64,000 nucleotides of DNA from Prevotella sp. UBA2746 (GTDB lineage Bacteria; Bacteroidota; Bacteroidia; Bacteroidales; Bacteroidaceae). The position numbers and the translations under genes are program-made. The notes beneath the pieces were generated by a model. It did no database searches. It had not been told where the DNA came from and worked only from the letters and a program-made list of their open reading frames with translations. Shown here one piece after another: positions 17,296-24,851 of the stretch. The stretch lies in NCBI GenBank assembly GCA_002353555.1, contig DEJO01000051.1:48527-112526 (forward strand). Direction: 5' to 3'. The stretch's first letter is position 1; the number at the start of each line of letters is the position of its first letter.

Positions 17296-19998
17296 TTACT
17301 GCCCTATGCCGAAGTCTGCCTGCTGGTCTTGTACCTCCTTCAGCAAACGAGTCTTCTCTTCCGGAGAAAGGGTGGAAGGAGAAGAGGAGGGAGTGGGTGC
17401 GACGGAATCGCGACCTACAAGGGAAGGGGAAGGAGGAACCGCAAGGGACAAGGCCTCGCAGAACTGACCTGGGTAGGGAACGCTTTCCAACTCGATGTCA
17501 GCAGGTGTGGGAGCATGGGTACCAGAGAACTGCACCTCGGCATGAACCTTGATCTTACCTGCCTTGCGGGTAGAACGGATGAGGACGGGGGCACTACCCC
17601 ACTCTACCGCCCGCGGGTTAGCATTGATAGCGGCATCGCCGATGATTTCGCCCTCCCCTTCGACGGTGAAGACGATGTTCTCTTTAGCCAAACGACGAAC
17701 GTTGCCGTTGTCATCGGTGACCTCACAGACAACGACAACAAAGTCGCTGCCATCGGCAACGAGAGGGGGAGCGAGGGAAAGCCCCCCAGCCCCCTGAAGG
17801 GGGTGCGCCGTGAAGAGCGAGGGGTTATCAACATAAAGGCGAAGCTTGGTTGAGCGGCGCGACGGCATCTTACGGACGGAACAGACGACCTTACCGTCAA
17901 CAATTCCTTCTGCTAACATATTCACCTTCTGCCAGTTACGCTGGGTATAGCTGAACTCGCGGGCTTCCCAGAAGTTCCAGACGCGCTGGAAACAGACAGG
18001 GAGGTGGAGGGTTCTTGCCTGCTTGCTCTGGCAAGCGTCTCCTTTCGTCACCGAGCGGCAAGCGACCGAAGGGCGAGCGGAGGGTACGGGGAGCGTCCAA
18101 GACTTCTCGCCGTCGTAGAGGGAGAGGCGGACGCTGTCGCAATTGCTGAAGACAACGACATTACTGTCGGAGAACTGGGTCATCTCATGGGCGATATAGA
18201 CGAAAGGAGCAGCTTTAGGTTGGGTCAACGCTCCCGTAAACATCGGTTGAGCATACTTAGGCTGCCGGAAGGCATCGTAGATGCCACCCCAATAAGGGTC
18301 GGGATGGTAGCCGCGCTGGTGGTCGAAAGGATGCCACTGTGCGCCACCGATAAACTGGTCGCCGGTGTTCACCAACTCCTGCATCGTCTTCGCTAAGGAT
18401 TGAGCCTGCGTCAGCTGCGCCTTCTCCCCCCACGAACGACTGGCACGATTGAGGTTGTTGTGGGCATACCAGTCATCGACATACTCACCAAACTCACGCG
18501 TGAAAATGCACTGGTCGGGACGGTCGGCTTTCTTCTCGTCACCAGGCCAGCCATAGACGACATCGTAGTTTTCGCGCACACCTGCCGAGTGCATGTCGGC
18601 AGCAGCCACTGGCCGGTAGGGATAGGGATACTCGTCCTTGGTAATCTGCAGCGACTTCAGCGAGAAGTCCAACGGGAAGCGGGTCTCATTGAGAATCGGT
18701 TCCCACATCAATACCGAAGGATGATTGCGGTCGCGACGGATAATCTCACGGGTGTTCTGAAGAACCCGCGCTTCGAAATCGGGATTCTTCTTGTTCCAGT
18801 ACTGCCAGCCGGGTGTGGCAACGATGATAAAAATGCCGATTTCATCGCAAGCATCCATGAAAGAAGGGTCTTGCGGATAGTGTGCCGTACGGATGATGTT
18901 GAAGCCTGCATTCTTCAGGCGTACCACATCGCGCCACTGCTGAGAGTTGGGAACGGCATTGCCCACGTAGGCGAAGTCCTGATGACGATTGGCACCGACA
19001 AACTTCCGGTAGCGCTTGCCATTAAGCCAGAAGCCGTCCTTGCCCTTGAACTCGAAGGAGCGGATGCCGATGCGCGTCTCTCCGCCGTCGAGAGTCTTGC
19101 CCCCGCTTTTGATACGGGTGACGAGCCGATATAGATAAGGTGACTCTGGCGACCAGAGATGGGGAGCCTTCAAGGTCATTTGTTGGTGAGCAGTGGCTGT
19201 CTGACACTCCGGGACAATAAGTTTGGTGCTGACCGACCGGAGTTTTTTGCCCATTTCATCGAACAAAGTCTGCTCAACCGTCACCGATTGCCGATGGGCA
19301 AGGTTGCGCAGGTCGGTGTCGATAAAGATGTCGGCACTGCGTTCTGAGATGTTGGCATAGTGGACGAAGATGCCACCGCCCGCCTGCTTGTTCTCCACGA
19401 CAGGATCGGTGATGAACACCTCGTTCTTACTGATGAGCCACACGTCACGGTAGATGCCGCCGTGATAGGCGAAGTCAAGGGTGTATTGCGGCTTTCCGGG
19501 AGGATAACTGTTGTCGTTGGAGTTGTCGGTCATCACCGCCACCACACACGTGTCACCCTTCGACAGCCCATAGTCGGCCAAGTCGATGGTTACGGGCAGG
19601 TAGCCACCGAAATGCTCTCGTGCCAACTTGCCATTGACATAGAACCGCTGCTTGCCCATGACCGCCTCGAAGTGGAGTTCGGAACGGTCGGCAGGTACGA
19701 CAAAGTGCTTGCGATACCAGGCTATGCCCTGATAGTTACGGCAGCCGGAGGCCTCTGCCGGTTCCAACTGCACACAATGGGGCGTGGAGACACGCTGCCA
19801 CCGGGAGTCGTCGAAGGAAGTCTGCTCGGCACCCCGTACATCGCCGAGGTGGAAGAGCCAGTCGGGATTGAAATTCCAGACTTGACGTCCCTGGTCAGGG
19901 ATGGGGAACAGTCCTGCAACTGAGGTGGGAAGAGTTGCCGCCGTGTGGAGAACGGCAGAGAAAAGGAGGACGATAAGGAGGGTTGATTTCTGTTTCAT
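17296..19998 (-). CDS. Exported GH2 glycoside hydrolase
   Basis: Protein of 900 aa from the ATG at 19996-19998 (MKQKSTLLIVLLFSAVLHTA, a signal peptide); the longer open frame upstream lacks one. A GH2 N-terminal sugar-binding jelly roll (about 60-210) is followed by an Ig-like domain and a TIM barrel. The acid/base Glu is in MWEPILNETRF and the likely nucleophile Glu in FTREFGEYVDDW. C-terminal Ig-like domains contain SDFVVVVCEVTDD. Specificity is unresolved; within GH2, beta-galactosidase, beta-glucuronidase and alpha-L-arabinopyranosidase all occur in RG-II loci. Three low-complexity inserts that are absent from the usual domain plan coincide with palindromic DNA repeats (18014-18035, 17778-17805, 17397-17414), the last giving a Pro/Ser-rich stretch near the C-terminus. 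Confidence 0.9.
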   Translation of the reverse strand: MKQKSTLLIVLLFSAVLHTAATLPTSVAGLFPIPDQGRQVWNFNPDWLFHLGDVRGAEQTSFDDSRWQRVSTPHCVQLEPAEASGCRNYQGIAWYRKHFVVPADRSELHFEAVMGKQRFYVNGKLAREHFGGYLPVTIDLADYGLSKGDTCVVAVMTDNSNDNSYPPGKPQYTLDFAYHGGIYRDVWLISKNEVFITDPVVENKQAGGGIFVHYANISERSADIFIDTDLRNLAHRQSVTVEQTLFDEMGKKLRSVSTKLIVPECQTATAHQQMTLKAPHLWSPESPYLYRLVTRIKSGGKTLDGGETRIGIRSFEFKGKDGFWLNGKRYRKFVGANRHQDFAYVGNAVPNSQQWRDVVRLKNAGFNIIRTAHYPQDPSFMDACDEIGIFIIVATPGWQYWNKKNPDFEARVLQNTREIIRRDRNHPSVLMWEPILNETRFPLDFSLKSLQITKDEYPYPYRPVAAADMHSAGVRENYDVVYGWPGDEKKADRPDQCIFTREFGEYVDDWYAHNNLNRASRSWGEKAQLTQAQSLAKTMQELVNTGDQFIGGAQWHPFDHQRGYHPDPYWGGIYDAFRQPKYAQPMFTGALTQPKAAPFVYIAHEMTQFSDSNVVVFSNCDSVRLSLYDGEKSWTLPVPSARPSVACRSVTKGDACQSKQARTLHLPVCFQRVWNFWEAREFSYTQRNWQKVNMLAEGIVDGKVVCSVRKMPSRRSTKLRLYVDNPSLFTAHPLQGAGGLSLAPPLVADGSDFVVVVCEVTDDNGNVRRLAKENIVFTVEGEGEIIGDAAINANPRAVEWGSAPVLIRSTRKAGKIKVHAEVQFSGTHAPTPADIELESVPYPGQFCEALSLAVPPSPSLVGRDSVAPTPSSSPSTLSPEEKTRLLKEVQDQQADFGIGQ
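17397..17414. repeat. Degenerate palindromic repeat inside the GH2 gene
   Basis: GTGCGACGGAATCGCGAC resembles the 19-bp repeat family (GTTGCGATTTTATCGCAAC) with one base lost and a purine-rich flank. It encodes part of the Pro/Ser-rich segment SLVGRDSVAPTPSSSPS near the C-terminus. Confidence 0.4.
17778..17805. repeat. AAGCCCCC...GGGGG palindromic repeat inside the GH2 gene
   Basis: It matches the intergenic copy at 63171-63198 at most positions (AAGCCCCCnAGCCCCCT then AAGGGGGTG). It reads through in frame as HPLQGAGGLSLAPPL between VDNPSLFTA and VADGSDFVVVV of the GH2 protein. Confidence 0.75.
18014..18035. repeat. Palindrome-bearing insert in the GH2 gene
   Basis: CTTGCC (18014-18019) and GGCAAG (18030-18035) are inverted arms around a 10-bp centre. 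The surrounding DNA encodes VACRSVTKGDACQSKQART, an unusual basic, Cys-containing stretch inside a GH2 linker. Assignment to the 19-bp repeat family is uncertain because the arms are shorter. Confidence 0.4.
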
Positions 19999-20016
19999 GA
20001 CTTTTGATGGGTTATG

Positions 20017-20035
20017 ACTACGCTGGTAGCGCAGT
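20017..20035. repeat. 19-bp palindromic repeat, intergenic copy 1
   Basis: ACTACGCTGGTAGCGCAGT: eight of nine arm positions pair. TTACGGGACAGG follows. It lies between the GH2 start (19998) and the acetylesterase stop (20120). Confidence 0.6.
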
Positions 20036-20067
20036 TTACGGGACAGGGGGGACTGTAGAAATGGATG

Positions 20068-20098
20068 ACCGAGGGAATGCCTCGGTAGACGGGACACC
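20068..20098 (+). repeat. 19-bp palindromic repeat with AGACGGGAC tail, intergenic copy 2
   Basis: ACCGAGGGAATGCCTCGGT has seven outer pairs that match perfectly, directly followed by AGACGGGACACC. The arm sequence differs completely from the copies at 29129 or 61045 but length, pairing and tail are the same. Confidence 0.7.
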
Positions 20099-20119
20099 TA
20101 CTGAAGGGAGCGCAAGACA

Positions 20120-21523
20120 CTACCAGTTGTCAGTGCGGAAGGAGCTGACAGGGAGTCCGTCGTGCATGAGGTCGCCATCAGTCCAGTCGTGGAAGCCGTA
20201 GCGCACGGCAACAGGAGCCTTGACAGCATCGCTCTTCACATAGACACGGTTGCGCTGTACCCACGCCTCAGCAGGATGGAAGACGCGGTCGCTACCTGCT
20301 ATCTCAAAGCCCTTGCCTTTCGGTCCGCCATTGAAATAGACCCACTCCTTGCTACGATCGAAAGCTACCACGGCAGTATCGCCATGGAACTCAACGCTGC
20401 TATACTTAGCATAATCCGGTAAACCCTTAACATCATAGGTGTTGGACAACGCCAACATAGCCAGACGCTCACCGGCCTCACGCTTCTTTCGAGGGTGGAT
20501 GCCATACTCTAAACCTGCATCCAACAGCACCGCCATGCGTGCGTTGGGAATGATCTCCTCAGCCTTCTGCTGCTGCTCACGCAGATACTGGCTATCTTTC
20601 CAGTTGACCAAACTGTAGTCATAGGGCGCAATCTGACAGTAGTAAAAAGGAAAGTCGCCCTGTTTCCACTCTGAACGCCAGCCTTCTACCATGCTTTTCA
20701 ACAGTTCGGCATAGTAGCTGTACCGCGGAACATTGTCTTCACCCTGATACCAAAGCACACCACGCATGGTGTACCCGATGAGCGGGAAGAGCTGACCATT
20801 GTAAAGGGCGGTGGGACAACGCTGATTTAATTTCTTGACATCATCCTCTGTAATGGTCTGCTTTACCTGCGGAAAAGCACGCAGCCAGTCAGCTTTCATC
20901 CATGCCTCACAAGCGGAACCTCCGAAAGCCGTACAGATCAAGCCAACAGGAACACCTAAGGTGCGCCGCAAGGCGCGTCCGAAATAATAGGCGGTTGCCG
21001 AGAAGTCACGTACGGAAGCTGCATCAGCAACTTTCCATGCCCCGGCTTTGATGTCGCTTTGCGGTTTGAACTGTGCCGTCCGCTTGACATACAGCAGTCG
21101 CAGATTGCTGTCATTGCATTGCAGGAGTTCCTCGTTGGCACCCTCTACGGGCTGTGCCTTGAAGCCTTTCATCTGCATCTCCATGTTGGACTGGCCGCTA
21201 CATATCCACACCTCTCCGATGAGGATATTCTTTAATTGAGTTTCCTTGCCGTCGCTGAAGGTGATGGTGTAAGGTCCGCCGGCAACGGGTGTCTGCACTT
21301 GCAGCTTCCAACTACCGTCATGGGCAGACCGCACCTTATACTCTTTCTTGTCCCAAGAGGTGGTTACCCGAACTACCTTGCCGGCATCGGCGGTACCCCA
21401 GAGGTTGCAAGCGGTCTGCTGTTGCAATACCATGTTGTCGCCAAATATCTTCGGCAACTTCACTTCTGCTTTTGCTGCTGCCAAACTACAAAGCGCAGCG
21501 ATGAGGATGGTGAGTCTTTTCAT
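20120..21523 (-). CDS. Exported SASA-type carbohydrate acetylesterase
   Basis: Protein of 467 aa with signal peptide (ending AAAKA). Family: sialate O-acetylesterase-like (SASA, SGNH/GDSL superfamily; CE20-type esterases belong here). An N-terminal beta-sandwich (about 20-98) is followed by the SGNH block VWICSGQSNMEMQM with nucleophile S112; AFGGSACEAWM supplies oxyanion-type Gly; the C-terminal block YGIHPRKK supplies the catalytic His with Asp in LLDAGLEYG. In loci of this kind these enzymes remove O-acetyl groups from plant polysaccharides; RG-II carries acetyl esters on aceric acid and methyl-fucose, so acetyl-RG-II is the inferred substrate. It lies 30 bp after the GH106 gene. Confidence 0.88.
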   Translation of the reverse strand: MKRLTILIAALCSLAAAKAEVKLPKIFGDNMVLQQQTACNLWGTADAGKVVRVTTSWDKKEYKVRSAHDGSWKLQVQTPVAGGPYTITFSDGKETQLKNILIGEVWICSGQSNMEMQMKGFKAQPVEGANEELLQCNDSNLRLLYVKRTAQFKPQSDIKAGAWKVADAASVRDFSATAYYFGRALRRTLGVPVGLICTAFGGSACEAWMKADWLRAFPQVKQTITEDDVKKLNQRCPTALYNGQLFPLIGYTMRGVLWYQGEDNVPRYSYYAELLKSMVEGWRSEWKQGDFPFYYCQIAPYDYSLVNWKDSQYLREQQQKAEEIIPNARMAVLLDAGLEYGIHPRKKREAGERLAMLALSNTYDVKGLPDYAKYSSVEFHGDTAVVAFDRSKEWVYFNGGPKGKGFEIAGSDRVFHPAEAWVQRNRVYVKSDAVKAPVAVRYGFHDWTDGDLMHDGLPVSSFRTDNW

Positions 21524-21553
21524 GTTATCTATTGTTGATTACGTTCTTATCTG

Positions 21554-24500
21554 CTACCACTTGATTTGTACAGGTCCGAAGAGTCCGGCTGGCAACAAGC
21601 CCTCGCCTTTCGTGCGATAACGGGCATTGGTCCATATCCCGGCATAGGGCGGAGTGCCTGCATCCAGCCCCTTCAAAGCATTATGCCAAGTATTCACCAC
21701 TTCGATGCGCAGGTCGTTCTTCCCTTTCCTGATGGCTTTGGTAACGTCAACCTCGTATGGAGCAGTCCAAGCGACGCCACAGTCTACACCGTTCAGATAG
21801 ACATGAGCGAGGTCGTGCACCTCTCCGATGTTCATGACGACCCTACCCGATGGGTGATGCTTGAACTTAAAGGTAGTCTGATAAACAGCTTTTCCACTAT
21901 AGAAACGAACGGCGGGCGTGCCAGCCTGCGACCAGTCATGAGGCAGCTGAGCCTGCAACTTCTCATGGTTCTCGATGAACTCCACCTGCCATGGCTGTTT
22001 TAAGGTGAGGCTGTCAGGCGTATGAGGAACTGCTTTTTTTTCGATGAAACCGTCGAAAAGCTCCACAAATACCGAGCCATTGGGAGGCAAGGAGAGTCGG
22101 ATTTCCGAACGGTGAGCATTGCTTGGCATCTGATATAAGGTGCGCCGACCTGTCACGGCATCTGTCAAAGCATAACAAGATGCCTTCTCCCGGAACGATG
22201 CCGTAAAGGAACGTGCCCTGTCTTCCTGGTTGGAAAGGAAATAGATATGCGTGTCATCAGCTCTCCTGACATGCGCATAGGCAATATGTTCTGGCAGGAC
22301 AACATCGCGCTCCATGCCAAAGCGGGAGAAATCTTCCTCTTCATAGGGCTGGTCGATGACCACTACCCCCGCCTTTCGGAATGAATCTATCTTGGCGAGT
22401 ATCTCTTGGGTATAGGTAGCCGGGATGGGATGTGCGGGATTAGACTGGGGATTGTACTGCGGAACGACCAGCACACGATACTTGGCACCACCAGGAAGGA
22501 CGAGGCAGCCATCTTGGACAGAGGCAAGATGGAGTAACGCATCCTTGTTGACAGAATCGTAATGATAACCGCGAAGGGCGTTGACCCAGTCCTTGGTGTC
22601 GACAATACCTGCTGAATGCCACACACCGACAGGACTCTCCGACATGGGTTGTCCGTCGTTGGCAAGACGCTGCGACTCTGCCGCCACACGCTTTTCTCCG
22701 AAGATTCCGGGAAGCATGGGGAGCAGACGCTCAGGAAGGACAGCCCGGCTGGGCATCTCCTCACCTGTAAAAACGGCGATATCGACGACAGGGCGCCCAC
22801 TCTGAAGCATATCCTGACAGCGGGTGATATAGTCAACAAAACCTTTCGACTCGCTATACCACGTATTGTCACGCTGGAAGAAAAGCCCGATTCCATCGAG
22901 AGTCATACCCGGTTTGCGGTCCATCCACGGGTTGTGTGCCGTGACATGGAAGAAGAGCTTGTTCATGCCCAAGGCGAAATTGCGGTCGAGCAGGGGCTTA
23001 ATCATCGCCGGTGTCTCGTTCCATACGCCACGCACCTCTGTGAACCCCTCTGCCTGAACGACAGGCTTGCCATAGACATGCGCACCACTGATGGCATCAA
23101 GCATGTCGTTGGGCTTGTCGTGGGTGGGGGAATTCAGCCAATACTCGCCCATTGGGAGGTCGGCATATTTGTAGTGTTCAAGTCCGTCGCTGACCATCGT
23201 GGGGGCAACGCTCTCTGACGAGAACTGCATCCCCATCTGATGAGCGCGGTCGCGGACTGTAACAAAGAAGACTTCATGGATGAGGTCATTGATGGTCTGG
23301 CGGACATCACGCAGCACCTGCTCACTCTTTGCTGCCGACTCGACTGGGATGCCTGCCATCACGGGCAGGTATGGCAGGAGGTCGTAGCCACGACGGACAC
23401 GGAACTCAGCGGCAAAGTTGCTGCTCCAGTTCTGTCCGCCACACTCCCAGGAGTCAACATGCAGGACTCGAAGGGGGGAGGAGGCTACGCTATCAGCGTA
23501 ACTTTCGGAACCAAGATGAGCAGGACGGGAGGTTGGGACGGTAGCGATGGCATCGCTACAGACGGAACTTGAGCGGGAAAGGGTGTCAAAACGTGCAAAC
23601 CAATGGTCTACCTGCTTATTGACAGCAGCCTTAGAGAACTTGTCGCACTCTAAACCCTTGCCGCCACCAGCCGTCGCATTGGTATAGCCCGTAGAGGTAT
23701 GCCCCACACGAACGATGAGGTATGAGGAGGTGGATTTGATGTTAGAAGTTGACGAACGAATGATTCCAACCACTTGGTTTCCGCGCAGTTCCAAAGGAAC
23801 GATGACATCCAATGGCACACAGTCTGCATCTGGGAGTTGTTCTTTTGTCGATGCTGGGGCTATACGCCAAAGGTAGCCCGCCTTTCCTTCCCAGTTATCA
23901 ATACGTGGACGACTGGTGAAGACGGCATTTTTCAGTCCGAGACGTGGCCGCCACTTAAAGGCATCAAGGTCTTCGCTGCCCGGCTCTGTTCCAATGGGAG
24001 TCCACGACAGCCGCCAATAGCGGGCGGTAGTAGGCGGAAAGGCAAAGGTGGTATTGTAATCGTAGTTCTGCCAACCCTGACGAGGAGGTACCAGTTGCCG
24101 TACAAGACGGAACGTGATGCCATCGTCGGAAGCCTCTACCGCCATGCGCTGAGCCTGCATGTTGGTGCCATTGGCAGCGATTTCAACGTTACGGAAGGTC
24201 TGAGGCGTAAGGCAATCGATCTGGAGCCATGCCGGAGAGGAGGCTGTATAGACTCCCTTGGCATTACGGGTCATGGTGGGAGACAGGGTAATACAGGGTT
24301 GCGGCAATGTCGCAACAGACTGAACAGACATGGGTGATGAAGCGGAGGCTGATGCTATCGGTATGGCGAAGGTGGCAATGTCTTCATAAAAGCCGTTGAA
24401 AGCTTTGGGGCGTGGTAGTGTGATACCGCCACTGATGAGTTGCCGAAGATTGCCTGTGACAATGGTATCGCTATAGACAATCTTCTGCATGGACTCCGCA

Positions 24501-24850
24501 GGAGTTATCCACGGACCACCAGCCAAGGCAAAGCCATCGCAGATATGAATACCCATCTTCAAACCCAACGAGTCTGCCTGTTGCATGGCATAACGCACCA
24601 TCTCCCAGAAAACAGGAGAGAGCTGCTCTGCCCTACCCTCATAGTCAGGCTTCTCTGAAGAACTGCGGATAGGCATGAGATAGAATCCACCCAAGCCGAC
24701 ATCCTTCATCCCCTGCAGGTCGGCACGGATGCCCTCCTTCGACACCGCCCCATACATCCAATACCAGAATGTCCAGGGCTTGGCTGAAGGGAGGGATTGC
24801 GCTGACAACGCAACATACAGGACAAGGATGATGATAGCAATTCGTTTCAT
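21554..24850 (-). CDS. GH106 alpha-L-rhamnosidase
   Basis: Protein of 1098 aa starting at ATG 24848-24850 (MKRIAIIILVLYVALSAQS); the open frame extends three codons further only to a TTG. The N-terminal GH106 motif is WYWMYGAVSKEG and DLQGMKDVGLGGFYLMP, with GIHICDGFALAGGPWITP after it. Two candidate catalytic Glu are E469 (HVDSWECGGQNW) and E601 (VVQAEGFTEVRG); their spacing of 132 residues equals that of the pair recalled for the RG-II rhamnosidase BT0986 (E461/E593). A GH2-like sugar-binding jelly roll lies near the C-terminus (GEVHDLAHVYLNGVDCGVAW). Residues about 169-185 and 425-459 are in-frame inserts encoded by palindromic repeats at 24298, 23541 and 23484. The start codon lies one base after the stop of the upstream GH2 gene. 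Confidence 0.93.
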   Translation of the reverse strand: MKRIAIIILVLYVALSAQSLPSAKPWTFWYWMYGAVSKEGIRADLQGMKDVGLGGFYLMPIRSSSEKPDYEGRAEQLSPVFWEMVRYAMQQADSLGLKMGIHICDGFALAGGPWITPAESMQKIVYSDTIVTGNLRQLISGGITLPRPKAFNGFYEDIATFAIPIASASASSPMSVQSVATLPQPCITLSPTMTRNAKGVYTASSPAWLQIDCLTPQTFRNVEIAANGTNMQAQRMAVEASDDGITFRLVRQLVPPRQGWQNYDYNTTFAFPPTTARYWRLSWTPIGTEPGSEDLDAFKWRPRLGLKNAVFTSRPRIDNWEGKAGYLWRIAPASTKEQLPDADCVPLDVIVPLELRGNQVVGIIRSSTSNIKSTSSYLIVRVGHTSTGYTNATAGGGKGLECDKFSKAAVNKQVDHWFARFDTLSRSSSVCSDAIATVPTSRPAHLGSESYADSVASSPLRVLHVDSWECGGQNWSSNFAAEFRVRRGYDLLPYLPVMAGIPVESAAKSEQVLRDVRQTINDLIHEVFFVTVRDRAHQMGMQFSSESVAPTMVSDGLEHYKYADLPMGEYWLNSPTHDKPNDMLDAISGAHVYGKPVVQAEGFTEVRGVWNETPAMIKPLLDRNFALGMNKLFFHVTAHNPWMDRKPGMTLDGIGLFFQRDNTWYSESKGFVDYITRCQDMLQSGRPVVDIAVFTGEEMPSRAVLPERLLPMLPGIFGEKRVAAESQRLANDGQPMSESPVGVWHSAGIVDTKDWVNALRGYHYDSVNKDALLHLASVQDGCLVLPGGAKYRVLVVPQYNPQSNPAHPIPATYTQEILAKIDSFRKAGVVVIDQPYEEEDFSRFGMERDVVLPEHIAYAHVRRADDTHIYFLSNQEDRARSFTASFREKASCYALTDAVTGRRTLYQMPSNAHRSEIRLSLPPNGSVFVELFDGFIEKKAVPHTPDSLTLKQPWQVEFIENHEKLQAQLPHDWSQAGTPAVRFYSGKAVYQTTFKFKHHPSGRVVMNIGEVHDLAHVYLNGVDCGVAWTAPYEVDVTKAIRKGKNDLRIEVVNTWHNALKGLDAGTPPYAGIWTNARYRTKGEGLLPAGLFGPVQIKW
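23484..23502. repeat. 19-bp palindromic repeat in the GH106 gene (a)
   Basis: GCTACGCTATCAGCGTAAC: inverted arms with one mismatch around ATC. It encodes part of SESYADSVASSP just before the catalytic motif HVDSWECGG and lies 38 bp from the next copy. Confidence 0.65.
23541..23570 (+). repeat. 19-bp palindromic repeat with tail in the GH106 gene (b)
   Basis: GTAGCGATGGCATCGCTAC followed by AGACGGAACTT. Read antisense by the gene, it encodes SSVCSDAIATVPTSR. Confidence 0.75.
24298..24334 (+). repeat. 19-bp palindromic repeat with tail in the GH106 gene (c)
   Basis: GTTGCGGCAATGTCGCAAC followed by AGACTGAACAGACATGGG. The gene reads it antisense as PMSVQSVATLPQP, upstream of the first jelly-roll segment. 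Confidence 0.75.
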
Positions 24851-24851
24851 T

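Noticed and set aside
17153..17467. 104-aa plus-strand ORF overlapping the GH2 3-prime end
   Set aside because: It is antisense to the GH2 gene for half its length and has no recognisable motif; the intergenic half coincides with a stem-loop.
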